In this document: piece by piece, positions 24,006 to 33,871 of the stretch | How the letters are laid out: each line of letters starts with the position of its first letter | How positions within the stretch are numbered: the first letter of the stretch is position 1 | Assembly (NCBI GenBank): GCA_021156105.1 | Contig: JAJNBD010000009.1 | Location: 1-64,000 of the forward strand | Direction: 5' to 3' | DNA from: Gammaproteobacteria bacterium | GTDB taxonomy: Bacteria > Pseudomonadota > Gammaproteobacteria > CAISUE01 | Length of the DNA: 64,000 bases | Notes under the pieces: model-generated | Databases searched by the model: none | What the model saw: the letters and a program-made list of their open reading frames with translations, nothing else | Told to the model about the DNA's origin: nothing | Program-made: the position numbers and the translations under genes

Positions 24006-25232
24006 TTATCTCTCAATTTGTTGCGCTAGCCAGCTTTTTCCTTTAATCCATCTTGCGACCAGCATGCTGCACAAAGTGTTGCTGGTTACGCTAATTAAGG
24101 TTGCCGGTGGATCGATAAGCATGCTGATAACAGCAATAATCATTAAGGCTTGAGGCGGGAAGCCGTAAACAGAAATAATCAACATTTCACCAATCATGCC
24201 ACCGCTTGGGATGGCCCCCATGACGGTACCCACTAAAATGCTAATAAGGATAGCTAGTGTCAGCGTGCTTGCGCCCGTAAAAGGCAGATGAAATAAACCA
24301 AATAAAAAAGCAATTTTAATCATGCCGCCTAGTACCGAGCCATCTTTATGCAAGACACCGCCTAGTGGGATGCTAAGCTCAGCAATTTCTTTGGGAACGC
24401 CTATTGACTCAGCTGCTTCTAGATTAGCGGGGATGCTCGCTGCACTGCTGCAAGTGGCGAAAGCAGTAACCGCTGGCACAAAGATATTTTGCCAGAAACT
24501 TTTAATCCCTTGTTGCCTTGCGGCAATAAAAGCATACAGATTAGCGCTAATAAAAAAGAAAACCATTGCTGCTAAGTAATAAATTAATGCAATTCGTGCA
24601 TAAGCATGTAAAAGATTAGCCCCCATGCCACCAATAAGGTCGGCAAAAAAAGCAAAAAATCCAATAGGCGCTAACAGCATGACAATAGAGACTAACTTCA
24701 TAGAAACGTTGCGCCCAGCAAGGAGTAGCGTGGCAAAAGCAGCGCCTTGTTCTTTAATGCTGGTTGTGGCTAAACCAACTAAGGCGGAAAAAATAATTAA
24801 TGCCAGCATATTTTCGCGAGAAAATAACTGAATAAAATTAGAAACAGTTAACATGGAAACGGCTTGTTCTGCAATGTTGATTGTTTGTGGGCGAGCGGCG
24901 GCGGCTAAAGGAATTAGCAAGTGTTGCCCCATAGGAAATAATTTTACACAAACAAGCATAAAAAGGGCGGCGAACAAACTGGTTAAGAAAAAGACAATCA
25001 GCATCATGCAAGTGATTTTATAAAGCGTTTGCGTTTCACGTATTTCTGCAATGGCAGAGGCAATACTAAAAAAAACGAGCGGTATGACACTGGTGAAAAT
25101 GAGATTGAGAAAAATTTCACCTAGAGGTTTGAGCTTGCTGGCGCTTGGCCCAAGGTAAAGTCCCGTTAAGCTTCCTGCCATAATGGCGAATAACAAAATC
25201 AAAACAAAACGGTGGTTTTTAAGGATAGGCAT
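24006..25232 (-). CDS. Dicarboxylate/amino acid:cation symporter (DAACS family)
   Basis: This is a 408-residue membrane protein. Family features are PLVFFSIASAIAEI after helix 2, the first hairpin Ser-rich stretch TAFATCSSAASIPAN (about residues 265-279), IPLGGVLHKDGSVL and MIGEMLIISVYGFPPQALM. Members import glutamate, aspartate or C4-dicarboxylates with sodium or protons. The exact substrate is not clear because the usual NMDG motif reads LHKDGS here. It is a single gene with no operon partner. Confidence 0.85.
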   Translation of the reverse strand: MPILKNHRFVLILLFAIMAGSLTGLYLGPSASKLKPLGEIFLNLIFTSVIPLVFFSIASAIAEIRETQTLYKITCMMLIVFFLTSLFAALFMLVCVKLFPMGQHLLIPLAAAARPQTINIAEQAVSMLTVSNFIQLFSRENMLALIIFSALVGLATTSIKEQGAAFATLLLAGRNVSMKLVSIVMLLAPIGFFAFFADLIGGMGANLLHAYARIALIYYLAAMVFFFISANLYAFIAARQQGIKSFWQNIFVPAVTAFATCSSAASIPANLEAAESIGVPKEIAELSIPLGGVLHKDGSVLGGMIKIAFLFGLFHLPFTGASTLTLAILISILVGTVMGAIPSGGMIGEMLIISVYGFPPQALMIIAVISMLIDPPATLISVTSNTLCSMLVARWIKGKSWLAQQIER

Positions 25233-25407
25233 TATTCTTTATCCAAATAATATAACGGCTGGCAAGTCTGGTTTGCTTGTTGCGGAATATTACTTGAAAT
25301 TTAGCCGTAAGCCTAGTCATGAAAATAAACGTTAATTAACTTACCAGGTCCCGGTGGTGAAAAGAATAGTGTAAAATACAGTAAATTTTAGTTTAAATGC
25401 CACTGTT

Positions 25408-26010
25408 ATGCTTAAGCAACTTGGATTACAGAAAATTAGTCAATTTATTAATCAAGCTTTATCTACCGATCCTGAAGCACTGGCTGAATTAGCCAAGCTG
25501 CAAGGGCAGGTGTTACGAGTACAAGTACTTAAAACACCTTTTGATGTTTGTGTTCAGTTTCATGCTCATGGTATTAGTCTCTTGCCGGATACCTCACTGC
25601 CTGCAACGGTGACTTTAAGTGGCACACCCACGGCACTGTTACGTTTTGCTAAAACAAATTCACACACACAAATGTTAATGGATAAAGCAATTAAAATTAA
25701 TGGCGATCTTGATTTGTTGATGCAATTGAAAAAAATCCAAGAACGCTTGCATTTAGATTGGGAAGAATTATTAGCGCGTCATTTTGGTGACTTTGCCGCC
25801 AATCGATTTATGTTGGTGGCTAATAAAATTAGAGATCGCTTGGGTTACCACGCGCGCTCGTTAAAAATGAGTGGTTTAGATTATGTGCACCACGAAGCAG
25901 CTTTATTGCCAACCGCAGCTGAAGTAGAAGAATTTTATGCAGGAGTACGCGACTTGCGTCGAGACATTGAACATTTGGAACATAAAATTAAAATGCTTAG
26001 GAAAAAATAA
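25408..26010 (+). CDS. ubiJ: Ubiquinone biosynthesis accessory factor UbiJ
   Basis: This is a 200-residue protein. An N-terminal SCP2-type lipid-binding domain (CVQFHAHGISLLPDTSLPAT, then TVTLSGTPTALLRFAK) is followed by a helical tail with a C-terminal coiled coil (RDLRRDIEHLEHKIKMLRKK). UbiJ binds ubiquinone precursors in the soluble Ubi complex with UbiK. The gene precedes ubiB with a 3-bp gap, as in the common ubiE-ubiJ-ubiB order, although ubiE is not here. Confidence 0.9.
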   Translation: MLKQLGLQKISQFINQALSTDPEALAELAKLQGQVLRVQVLKTPFDVCVQFHAHGISLLPDTSLPATVTLSGTPTALLRFAKTNSHTQMLMDKAIKINGDLDLLMQLKKIQERLHLDWEELLARHFGDFAANRFMLVANKIRDRLGYHARSLKMSGLDYVHHEAALLPTAAEVEEFYAGVRDLRRDIEHLEHKIKMLRKK

Positions 26011-26013
26011 CTC

Positions 26014-27567
26014 ATGCATGGTATTCGCCAGGTTTTTCGTTTAATTCATATTTACTGGATTTGTTTATGCTATGGTTTGGATGAATTTTTCTTCCAGGCG
26101 CCTTGGCTGAGACCCTTTAGATTTCTGGCACGTTTAAATATTTTTCGTTTGAAACATCGGAATAAACCTCGTGGTGTGAGAATTCGTCTTGCGCTAGAAA
26201 AGTTAGGGCCGATTTTTATTAAATTTGGCCAAACCTTGTCTACGCGACGTGATTTATTGCCAGATGATATTGCGCTTGAGCTTGCTAAGCTGCAAGATAA
26301 AGTGCCACCATTTTCCAGCGCTCAAGCAAGGCGCATCATAGAAACTTCTTTGCAGAAAAAGATTGAAGACTTATTTAAATCTTTTAATAACCAGCCATTA
26401 GCAGCAGCTTCTATTGCGCAAGTACACGAGGCTGAATTATGGGATGGGCAAAAAGTTATTGTCAAAGTGTTGCGTCCGCAGGTTGAAGTTTCCATTAATC
26501 GAGATTTGGACCTTTTATATTTTTTAGCCAGGGGCGTAAAAAAATATATATCTGTTGCGCGCTTGCTGCGGCCTGTAGAGGTAGTGCAAGAGTTTGATCA
26601 AATTATTCATGATGAATTAGATTTGCAACGTGAAGCGGCAAACGCTTCACAATTGCGGCGCAATTTTGATGGCTCTAATTTATTATATGTACCTGAAATT
26701 TATTGGGACTACGTGCGTCAAAAAGTTTTAGTGATGGAAATGATTCATGGGATTCCTATTTCTGACCTAGAATCACTTAGGGCGCATGGTATTAATATGA
26801 AAGCTTTAGCTGAACGAGGCGTAGAAATATTTTTTACTCAAGTTTTTCGCGATAGCTTTTTCCATGCAGACATGCACCCAGGCAATATTTTTGTTGATCC
26901 TAATGCGCAAGAAATGCCACGTTATTTAGGTGTGGATTTTGGTATTATGGGTACCCTGTCTAGCGCGGATCAGCGATATTTAGCAGAAAATTTGTTAGCG
27001 TTTTTTCATCGCGACTATCGGCGTGTCGCAGAATTGCATGTGGAATCGGGCTGGGTGCCGAAAAATACGCGGGTGGATCAATTAGAGGCAGCTATACGTA
27101 CGGTTTGTGAGCCTATTTTTGAAAAGCCACTGAGTGAAATTTCCTTTGGTCAAATGTTATTAAAATTGTTTCAAACTGCGCGGCGTTTTCATATGACCGT
27201 CCAGCCGCAATTAGTCTTACTGCAAAAGACTTTATTCAATGTAGAAGGTTTAGGGCGTCAACTTTATCCTGATTTAGATTTGTGGTCGACTGCCAAGCCT
27301 TATCTAGAAGATTGGATGAAGCAACAGATGGGTATCAAAGCTTTTGTGAAAAAAGTGAAAGCTAATCTTCCTTACTGGTTGGAAAAAATGCCGGATATGC
27401 CGGATTTGATCTATCAGCGCTTAAAACAAGACCAACGGGATGTTCAAAACACCTTGCTTTTATCTCATGAGGTTGATCGGTTAAAAGCTCAGAATCAAAC
27501 CATGAAAATTGGCATCGCTTTGCTCTTAGTGTTTGTGGTGGTCTTGTGTTTTTGGCGGTATTTTTAA
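26014..27567 (+). CDS. ubiB: Ubiquinone biosynthesis regulatory ATPase UbiB
   Basis: This 517-residue protein belongs to the ABC1/COQ8 atypical kinase family. The KxGQ motif is in [11 protein letters not shown] (about residues 68-78). The Ala-rich loop AAASIAQVH replaces the P-loop, VIVKVLRP holds the ATP-site Lys, and [10 protein letters not shown] and DFGIMG are the metal sites. The C-terminal segment ([21 protein letters not shown], in part) is a membrane anchor. It supports ubiquinone synthesis, probably by moving lipid intermediates. It pairs with ubiJ upstream. Confidence 0.95.
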   Translation: MHGIRQVFRLIHIYWICLCYGLDEFFFQAPWLRPFRFLARLNIFRLKHRNKPRGVRIRLALEKLGPIFIKFGQTLSTRRDLLPDDIALELAKLQDKVPPFSSAQARRIIETSLQKKIEDLFKSFNNQPLAAASIAQVHEAELWDGQKVIVKVLRPQVEVSINRDLDLLYFLARGVKKYISVARLLRPVEVVQEFDQIIHDELDLQREAANASQLRRNFDGSNLLYVPEIYWDYVRQKVLVMEMIHGIPISDLESLRAHGINMKALAERGVEIFFTQVFRDSFFHADMHPGNIFVDPNAQEMPRYLGVDFGIMGTLSSADQRYLAENLLAFFHRDYRRVAELHVESGWVPKNTRVDQLEAAIRTVCEPIFEKPLSEISFGQMLLKLFQTARRFHMTVQPQLVLLQKTLFNVEGLGRQLYPDLDLWSTAKPYLEDWMKQQMGIKAFVKKVKANLPYWLEKMPDMPDLIYQRLKQDQRDVQNTLLLSHEVDRLKAQNQTMKIGIALLLVFVVVLCFWRYF

Positions 27568-27652
27568 GATTAAGCTGAACATTATACCTATAAATCTATT
27601 AATAAACTTGGGGCTAGGTGTGGTTTATCCTGTAATAGAGTACGTGCAAGCA

Positions 27653-27991
27653 ATGCATAACGTTGTCAATCTTTTTATTAACCAACATGGCCGGCACGAG
27701 TCCGATTGTTTTTGCTTTTTTAAAGCTGGAGAGAACAAAAAATGGGTGGCATACTTACAGGATGAAGTAAGCCGGCAGAATAATTATTGTATAGCTTGCC
27801 AGACTTTGGGTAAGGACCTTGCTCAGGATTATCCACAAATAGCGATGAAGGCTTTTAAAGAGATAGCGGTAGCGTATATAAGTCGGGCAGAGCAGAAAGC
27901 TTTTTTGGAGGCGATAAGCCTTTGGGCGGTCAGCAACGCGCAAGGCGACGCTGTAAATGATCGGTCTCTATTGCTGCCTAAAAAGTTATAG
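27653..27991 (+). CDS. Unknown small protein, tandem paralogue 1
   Basis: This protein has 112 residues from the ATG at 27653. A GTG at 27620 would extend it. It shares a layout with the next gene: M-NxxxxxxxFI-x-GR-E, then CFFKAGENKKWVAYLQDEVSRQ, a helical middle, RAEQKAFLEAISLWA, and a short tail ending near LLLPKK. No signal peptide and no known family are evident. The pair looks like a local duplication. Function unknown. Confidence 0.45.
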   Translation: MHNVVNLFINQHGRHESDCFCFFKAGENKKWVAYLQDEVSRQNNYCIACQTLGKDLAQDYPQIAMKAFKEIAVAYISRAEQKAFLEAISLWAVSNAQGDAVNDRSLLLPKKL

Positions 27992-28224
27992 GTGTTTCTT
28001 TTATTGTACTTACTATCTTGATTGATTAACCGTGCCATGCAGCCTAGGCAAAGGAGCGCAAGTGACGCTTCCACCAACACGCTAGCAATTGCAGATGTGG
28101 CCCGGTCCTGTGCTGACTTTTTGTCCAGTGCAGAGAACGTGTGGGGGGTTAAAATAATAATTTAATATTTTCTTCATATTGCGTTGATACAATGAGCATG
28201 CGAATAATAATTTAGGAGAAGCGC

Positions 28225-28596
28225 ATGCCGTTATATAACTTTGAGAAAATGAATCATATCCATCAAATGGTTAGGGGTTTTATTGCAGAAAAAGGTAGAT
28301 ATGAGGGGAGCCTATGTTGTTTTTTTCAAGCGGGTAGTTATAAGACATGGGCAATCCAATTAGATGGCGCCATCACTCGACAAGCTGAGCAGATGGCAAG
28401 CATAACAAGTAACTTTCGAGTAGGAGACATTACGCTTAAGACGAAAGATAAGTTTGAGGTGGAGCTTACAAGTATAGCGAGAAAAGAAATGAGTGCAGCT
28501 ACTTATACGGCTTTTCTTGACTCATTGCGCGCGTGTTGGGCCCAATCCACATCTGCTAATGAGCAGACGCCTCTTTTGCCTACCAACACTGCGTAA
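28225..28596 (+). CDS. Unknown small protein, tandem paralogue 2
   Basis: This 123-residue protein has an ATG behind AGGAGAAGCGC. It aligns by eye with the previous gene: FIAEKGRYEGSLCCFFQAGS, then YKTWAIQLDGAITRQ, and at the end YTAFLDSLRACWA and a tail LLPTN. The Cys-Phe-Phe motif and C-terminal LLP are shared. There is no recognised family, and it is probably cytosolic. It has its own ribosome site and 233 bp of upstream sequence, so it is likely separately transcribed. Confidence 0.55.
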   Translation: MPLYNFEKMNHIHQMVRGFIAEKGRYEGSLCCFFQAGSYKTWAIQLDGAITRQAEQMASITSNFRVGDITLKTKDKFEVELTSIARKEMSAATYTAFLDSLRACWAQSTSANEQTPLLPTNTA

Positions 28597-28761
28597 TTTT
28601 ATTGCGCGCACGCTTTCTTGCTGCAACATATGGGCTGCCCAGTTTATCTAGCGTGTGAGATCGCTAGTATAAAAAGGGTGGCCTTTTTTATGTTAAATCT
28701 TGACATTTTCTTTTATAAGCCCTAGTGTGTGGCTTTTTGCTTTTCCAAGGGAATTCTTTGC

Positions 28762-29745
28762 ATGCCTAATAAGCATTTTATTATCTGGGATTTGGGTGGC
28801 ACAAAATGTGGCGCAGCTAAAGTAAAAATCACTGACCATCATTTTGAGTGCGAAAAATCTGTTATGTTGCACCCGCGCGATTATAAAGTTCTAGATGAGT
28901 TGACCGACCATATTGAGGCAATATTAGGGGTGAAGCATGATGGGGCAGATAAAATTTTAATTGCAGGTGCAGGTGCTTATGATGGCTATGTTTTAGAAAA
29001 CGCCAATCCTTACCCATTTCGGATGGATTTTGCACGCTTAGCTTGGGAGCGCAATTGGCCCATAATGAATGTGGTGCATGATTATGTGCCTGTATTATGC
29101 TCAACTTTTACGCCTTATATCCAGGACCCAAAGCACGCAACCATTATCACGCCTGGCGTGCCAGACCCTCGTGGACGCCATGTGGTTTTTGGTGTTGGTA
29201 CGGGATTGGGTTTAAAAGATGGGGCGCTTGTTGATGATAATCGTTTATGGGTAGGCAGCAATGAAATGGGGCATGTGGGAATTAGTTTTCCACCGCTTAC
29301 AAATTCACAAGAATCAAAAAGACATCAAGAGTTGATATGTTTTTTAACCAGTACCTTAAAACAACCGATTACTTTTGAAACGATTTTATCTGGTGCTGGC
29401 TTAGCAAGGTTGCATCAGTTTTGTACGGGAAGCGCAGAAGGCTTGTCGCCAGGGGAAGTAAGTGTATTATTGCATCAAGGTAAGGCTGCTGAAACAGCGG
29501 CGTTATTCGCTTGGTATTTGGGTTTGTTTGTTGGTTGCGTCCAATTATGTTTCATGCCAACGGGTGGTTTGTGGATGACAGGTGGGGTTTTAAAGAAAAA
29601 TCCAATGTTGGCGCTAAATCCAGCATTGCAGCAAGGAATTAATGCGCATCCAGCTTATTCCCATATGCGCCAACAGTTCCCCTTAGCATTTATTACGAGC
29701 GATGAATTAGCCTACTTAGGAGCAGCTTGGTATGCTTCGTTATGA
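28762..29745 (+). CDS. glk: Glucokinase-like sugar kinase
   Basis: This is a 327-residue protein. The ATG at 28762 follows AAGGGAA. An upstream in-frame ATG at 28729 is less likely. The phosphate-binding start IIWDLGGTKCGAAKVKI, VVFGVGTGLGLKDGALV (about residues 138-154) and GSNEMGHVGISF (with the base and zinc-side residues) match bacterial glucokinases of the Glk group. The expected reaction is ATP plus glucose to glucose-6-phosphate. The Asp usual in the NDA motif appears in VHDYV. Sugar specificity is inferred. Confidence 0.8.
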   Translation: MPNKHFIIWDLGGTKCGAAKVKITDHHFECEKSVMLHPRDYKVLDELTDHIEAILGVKHDGADKILIAGAGAYDGYVLENANPYPFRMDFARLAWERNWPIMNVVHDYVPVLCSTFTPYIQDPKHATIITPGVPDPRGRHVVFGVGTGLGLKDGALVDDNRLWVGSNEMGHVGISFPPLTNSQESKRHQELICFLTSTLKQPITFETILSGAGLARLHQFCTGSAEGLSPGEVSVLLHQGKAAETAALFAWYLGLFVGCVQLCFMPTGGLWMTGGVLKKNPMLALNPALQQGINAHPAYSHMRQQFPLAFITSDELAYLGAAWYASL

Positions 29746-29858
29746 ATCGACACTTAAGGCTTCAGGGCAGTTCCCTAGGTTATTTCAATGCTTTTCTTTT
29801 CTATTGATTTGCTTTAATATTATGAGCCTATAAAAATAATAAGAAGAAGGTAAAACAA

Positions 29859-30947
29859 ATGCCATTAACTGATGTTGATCTGCCGTCTGAATCACCTGTT
29901 TCTGAACTTTCATCCCAATCTCAAATTACGCTAGTGAATGTTGTTGCCACAAGTAGTGATGACGAAAAATATTTTGTTCAAGGGATGGGGGGAAGTTCTG
30001 CGCAATCGCTTGAATCGCCAGGAAGTTTTTTGGAAACGCGTAAAAGAAAATATCAGCCTGAATCCAAGATAGGGGAAGGGGCAACACATTTTGCACGGCG
30101 GTTAGCTGTTGCCACGTCGGTTACTTCGGTTGAAGAAGGACAATCACAATCGATACTTTCTACAGAGGACCAGTCTCAACCAATGGTAGTGGTTAAGCCA
30201 AAACAAGGGTGGTTGCCTCCTAGTAGGGGATATAAAGTAGAAAAACAATTAACAGCCTTCAAGATATTTACTAAGGCGTATCCTGATCTGAAAGGAGCTT
30301 TTTATCATTTTAGAGATGAAAAAGATGGTAGGTTTACTTACCGTGTGGTGTTACCTCATTTGGGTCGGACGTTACAACGGTTTATGCAATACCCACGGGC
30401 ATCAAATTTAGAGAAAGTTCTTGTTTTGTGTGAGGTAGCTGTGGAGCTACAGCGCATTCATAATGAAGTAGGTTATGTCCATGGAGATGTTAAGGCAAAT
30501 AATATAGCATTGATGCCTTTGGCAGGTAAGCGTATAAGGCCTATTTATTTTGATTTTGAGCTCAGTACACGTGTGATGCGCTTCGAAAGTAGCAGATCTA
30601 CGCCTTTTATGGCTGCGTGTATTCCTCCTCAATCGGGAATTGAATATATGGCTCCTGAAAGGATCAAGCCTAATGAGGCATCTGAGTCAGCGAAGCCTTT
30701 TTCTCTTCCGAATCAAGACGTCTATTCTTTTGGCTTTATGTTAAGAGAGATGTTCCGGGAGGGGTTATGCCCAGCTTTAGCAGATCCTAAGGTTTCAGAA
30801 TGGGCCCGTAAGGCAGTGGGAAAAGCGCCTAGCAGAAGGCCTAGCATGGAAGAAGGGATTAAGGTGTTAAGAGAGTTGGTGGCGCGTTTGCGTCAAGAGC
30901 AACAGCCGACAGTAAGCGACGCCCCTCGTCCTGGGGGTGCTAGCTGA
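29859..30947 (+). CDS. Eukaryotic-like protein kinase with DFE motif
   Basis: This is a 362-residue protein. The first 110 residues are Ser/Gln-rich and probably disordered. The kinase domain covers about 115-350: AFKIFTKAYPDLKG, RTLQRFMQYP, the catalytic loop YVHGDVKANNIAL (about residues 205-217) and IYFDFELSTRV (DFE in place of DFG). IEYMAPERI is an APE-like segment, followed by DVYSFGFMLREMF. The last region ends with PSRRPSMEEGIKVLRELVAR, like the kinase C-lobe. It shares the HGD-K--N and DFE features with the protein at 21596. Targets are unknown, and it may be an effector. Confidence 0.7.
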   Translation: MPLTDVDLPSESPVSELSSQSQITLVNVVATSSDDEKYFVQGMGGSSAQSLESPGSFLETRKRKYQPESKIGEGATHFARRLAVATSVTSVEEGQSQSILSTEDQSQPMVVVKPKQGWLPPSRGYKVEKQLTAFKIFTKAYPDLKGAFYHFRDEKDGRFTYRVVLPHLGRTLQRFMQYPRASNLEKVLVLCEVAVELQRIHNEVGYVHGDVKANNIALMPLAGKRIRPIYFDFELSTRVMRFESSRSTPFMAACIPPQSGIEYMAPERIKPNEASESAKPFSLPNQDVYSFGFMLREMFREGLCPALADPKVSEWARKAVGKAPSRRPSMEEGIKVLRELVARLRQEQQPTVSDAPRPGGAS

Positions 30948-30975
30948 TAAAATTTAACTTTTTTAGGGGCAGTGC

Positions 30976-31004
30976 TTGTATAAATCCAAGCTTGCTGTTA
31001 TAAT
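30976..31004 (+). promoter_or_regulatory. Sigma-70 promoter of rplM-rpsI
   Basis: TTGTAT (30976-30981) and TATAAT (30999-31004) have a 17-bp spacer, placing the start about 30 bp before the rplM ATG. Confidence 0.75.
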
Positions 31005-31041
31005 TTCGAACTCTTTTTTCAAGTGTTAGGAAGTACTATCC

Positions 31042-31497
31042 ATGGTTTCCAGTTTAACTCAAATGACACCAAGCGCGAAAGCTGCAGAAGTTAAGCGTGA
31101 TTGGTATATTGTCGATGCTAAAAACAAAACTTTAGGTCGTTTGGCTGCTGAAGTTGCAAAGCGCCTTCGTGGTAAAACAAAAGCAATTTTTACCCCCCAC
31201 GCTGACACCGGCGATTTCGTTGTTGTTATCAATGCTGCTCACGTAAGAGTGACCGGTGATAAAGCAAAAGATAAAAAATATTTCCACCACAGTGGTTATA
31301 TTGGTGGCATTAAAGAAATCAGCTTTGAAAAGTTGTTGAAAAAAGCACCTGAGCGTGTTATTGAAATCGCAGTAAAAGGTATGTTGCCAAAAGGGCCTTT
31401 GGGACGCGACACTTACCGTAAGCTCAAAGTTTACGCGGGCGCAGAACATCCTCATGCTGCTCAGCAGCCTCAAGTATTAGACATTTCTGAGAAATAA
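31042..31497 (+). CDS. rplM: 50S ribosomal protein L13
   Basis: This is a 151-residue protein. [51 protein letters not shown] and [20 protein letters not shown], then HPHAAQQP, are standard L13 blocks. The first ATG (31042, AGGAAG upstream) gives a slightly longer N-terminus than E. coli. ATG at 31063 is an alternative. It assembles early into the large subunit. rpsI follows after 2 bp, the conserved pair. Confidence 0.97.
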   Translation: MVSSLTQMTPSAKAAEVKRDWYIVDAKNKTLGRLAAEVAKRLRGKTKAIFTPHADTGDFVVVINAAHVRVTGDKAKDKKYFHHSGYIGGIKEISFEKLLKKAPERVIEIAVKGMLPKGPLGRDTYRKLKVYAGAEHPHAAQQPQVLDISEK

Positions 31498-31499
31498 TC

Positions 31500-31961
31500 A
31501 TGGCTATTGCAAAATCGAAAAAATCAGCAGTTAAACAAAATTATGGTACGGGCCGTCGCAAATCTTCTATTGCGCGTGCTTTTTTGAGCAAAGGAACAGG
31601 TAATATCACCGTTAACGGTGTTAGCTTGGAGCAATACTTTGGTCGTAAAACGCATCGCATCATTGCTTGCCAACCTTTAGAGTTATTAAATCTTAGCGAT
31701 AACTTTGATATTAAAGTAACCGTTGTTGGCGGTGGTCATACTGGCCAAGCAGGTGCAATTCGCTTAGCTATTACCCGTGCTTTAATCGAATATGATTTAG
31801 CGGATGCTGGTAATGTTGCTGGTGATGAAGCGGCTAATGAAAACTCTTTCAAAAAGCAACTGCGTGCTGCAGGTTATGTAACTCGTGATGCACGTCGCGT
31901 TGAGCGTAAAAAAGTTGGTTTGGTTGGTGCGCGTAAAGCGAAACAATTCTCCAAACGTTAA
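31500..31961 (+). CDS. rpsI: 30S ribosomal protein S9
   Basis: This 153-residue protein contains [48 protein letters not shown] and the C-terminal [17 protein letters not shown] tail, whose final Lys-Arg reaches the decoding site. Compared with E. coli it carries a longer acidic segment after EYDLA (about 15 residues, [14 protein letters not shown]) in the middle. It is co-transcribed with rplM. Confidence 0.97.
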   Translation: MAIAKSKKSAVKQNYGTGRRKSSIARAFLSKGTGNITVNGVSLEQYFGRKTHRIIACQPLELLNLSDNFDIKVTVVGGGHTGQAGAIRLAITRALIEYDLADAGNVAGDEAANENSFKKQLRAAGYVTRDARRVERKKVGLVGARKAKQFSKR

Positions 31962-31987
31962 TTTTCTTCTTGCTGTTTGAGCGAATC

Positions 31988-32057
31988 GAGCCGTGTGTAT
32001 TAGCAAGTAGGTGATTTAGTAGTCACTCACTTGCTAATACACACGGCTCTTTTTTTA
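31988..32057 (+). terminator. Intrinsic terminator of rplM-rpsI
   Basis: The very long stem begins GAGCCGTGTGTATTAGCAAG and is matched by CTTGCTAATACACACGGCTC. It is extended inward to GGTGA/TCAC and followed by eight T. The loop is about TTTAGTAG. Confidence 0.95.
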
Positions 32058-32070
32058 AGGATAATTTTAT

Positions 32071-32922
32071 ATGCTCTTTACTATTTCTGGCCAGTCTATA
32101 CCTAATGTAGCTTCAGAAGAGGCTATTTCTGAGCTTGAAAAAGGTTCGATTATCTTTCTTCCTGAGTTGAACTTTCCTTTTACCCCTGAAGAAGAAATTC
32201 TTTATGCAGACAAATTATTAAGCAATCGTAAAAACGTAAGCTATGATGTAAGAACCGATGAAATTCATGGTATTCAAGCGCATGCAATTGTGGCAAAACG
32301 CATGATGACACGTTACGCGCGTTTTGCTCAGAAATTGGTTGAAAATTTATTCCCAAATTATGTTTCTCATCTTCAAATTGCACGTACTAGTTTTCGTCCT
32401 GCAGAAATAGAAGGGCGCAAGCCAGCATCTTATCGGAAAGATGATACACGTTTACATGTCGATGCTTTTCCAGCAACCCCTAACCAGGGTAAGCGTTTAT
32501 TACGTGTGTTTACCAATGTGAACCCCAATGGCAAGCCGCGGGTTTGGCGGGTGGGTGAGCCGTTTCAAAATTTAGCGCAAACTTTTCAAGCGAAATTAAT
32601 ATTGCCGCCAGCTTATAAAAAGTATCTTTTGCGTTGTTTTGGTATCACTAAAAGTTTGCGTAGTGATTATGATGAATTGATGTTGCAACTGCATGATAAA
32701 ATGAAAGCGGATTTAAATTATCAGCAGCATGTGCAGCAAACACAGCTTGTTTTACCAGCGGGCGCAACTTGGATTGTATTTACTGATCAAGTGTCACATG
32801 CTGCTTTATCAGGGCAGTATTGCTTAGAGCAAACATTCTTATTGCCTGTTGAAGCTATGTCGTCTTCGCAGCGATCACCATTAAAAATCTTGGAAAAATT
32901 ATTTAATCAACGATTAGTATAA
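32071..32922 (+). CDS. kdoO: Kdo 3-hydroxylase, Fe(II)/2-oxoglutarate dioxygenase
   Basis: This 283-residue protein matches the Kdo hydroxylase family: LQIARTSFRPAEIEGRKPAS, the metal motif DDTRLHVDAFPATPNQGKRL (HxD, about residues 128-130), RVFTNVNPNGKPRVWRVGEP, and the distal His in DQVSHAALSGQYCLEQTF. The enzyme adds a hydroxyl at C-3 of Kdo in lipopolysaccharide inner core, giving Ko. It is soluble or peripheral, acting at the inner-membrane face. It lies just behind the rpsI terminator, and the secreted phosphatase gene follows by 19 bp. Confidence 0.88.
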   Translation: MLFTISGQSIPNVASEEAISELEKGSIIFLPELNFPFTPEEEILYADKLLSNRKNVSYDVRTDEIHGIQAHAIVAKRMMTRYARFAQKLVENLFPNYVSHLQIARTSFRPAEIEGRKPASYRKDDTRLHVDAFPATPNQGKRLLRVFTNVNPNGKPRVWRVGEPFQNLAQTFQAKLILPPAYKKYLLRCFGITKSLRSDYDELMLQLHDKMKADLNYQQHVQQTQLVLPAGATWIVFTDQVSHAALSGQYCLEQTFLLPVEAMSSSQRSPLKILEKLFNQRLV

Positions 32923-32941
32923 ATTACGGGATAAAGGCATT

Positions 32942-33871
32942 ATGAGAAAAATTTGCTTAGGGTTTTCAATTTTAGCAGTATTATCTTTTCCTGAAGTGCA
33001 TGCGGAAGACCGTTATGAGAGAGAACCTGTTGCTAGTTTAGATCATCAGCATGCTCATGTGGCTTCAAGTAAGCCCATAAAATTAAGTTCATGCCAATTT
33101 ACTACACCCACTAATGCTAATCCTTGTTATGTGATAGATCTTGCTTTTAATGCGTATCGCAATCCCAGTATGTATCAAGGCAACCAAACGGGGTTGAGTA
33201 ATCTTCCTATGTCAGGTAGTTCTGAGCCTGATATGAATCCTGAGACTTGGAAGACCATCGAAGAGGGGGCAAAAGGTAAAAAGATTTATATTGCAGATTT
33301 GCGCCAAGAAAGCCACGGCTATTTAAATGGAAAGCCTATTACCTTGGTTGGTACAGGCAATGCGATGAATATTAAACTGGGATCAAATGCTGCAGCGGTT
33401 TTGAAAGCAGAAAATCAATGGCTGGCAAGTATAAAAAAATATATGGCAATTAAGAATGGGTGGATAAAAACTAGCCAAACAACCGCGCAGCAGGAAGAAT
33501 TGTCCATTCAGTCCGTGACAAGCGAAGCACAGGTCGCACAAACTCAAGGTTTGCATTATGTTCGGATCCCAATGGTTGATCGAACGGGGCTAATCACGCC
33601 GCAGAATATTGAGCAAATTGTTGCGCTTATTCGTCAAGCTAATCGTGAAGGAGCTTGGATCCACTGGCACTGTCGAGAAGGACATGGGAGAACCTCGGAG
33701 GTAATGGTCATGCAAGATATCTACTATAATGCTAAAAATGTTTCTTTTGAAGATATTATTGCTCGCGAAACAAGTGTTCCGCCAAATTATAATTTTTCAA
33801 AATACCCGAATACTTATCTGGTTTTGCAAAAATTTTACAATGATGTAAAAGCTGGAAAATACGATAAATAG
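32942..33871 (+). CDS. Secreted PTP-like (phytase-like) cysteine phosphatase
   Basis: This is a 309-residue protein. The signal peptide covers residues 1-21 (MRKICLGFSILAVLSFPEVHA). The active-site loop HWHCREGHGRTSE (about residues 241-253) contains the HCx5R signature. IADLRQESHGYLNG earlier resembles the substrate-side segment of cysteine phytases. IPMVDRTGLITPQNI precedes the loop as the general-acid region. PTP-like phytases remove phosphates from inositol phosphates, and others act on phosphotyrosine or phosphoinositides. It is exported, so the substrate is extracellular or in a host. Confidence 0.72.
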   Translation: MRKICLGFSILAVLSFPEVHAEDRYEREPVASLDHQHAHVASSKPIKLSSCQFTTPTNANPCYVIDLAFNAYRNPSMYQGNQTGLSNLPMSGSSEPDMNPETWKTIEEGAKGKKIYIADLRQESHGYLNGKPITLVGTGNAMNIKLGSNAAAVLKAENQWLASIKKYMAIKNGWIKTSQTTAQQEELSIQSVTSEAQVAQTQGLHYVRIPMVDRTGLITPQNIEQIVALIRQANREGAWIHWHCREGHGRTSEVMVMQDIYYNAKNVSFEDIIARETSVPPNYNFSKYPNTYLVLQKFYNDVKAGKYDK

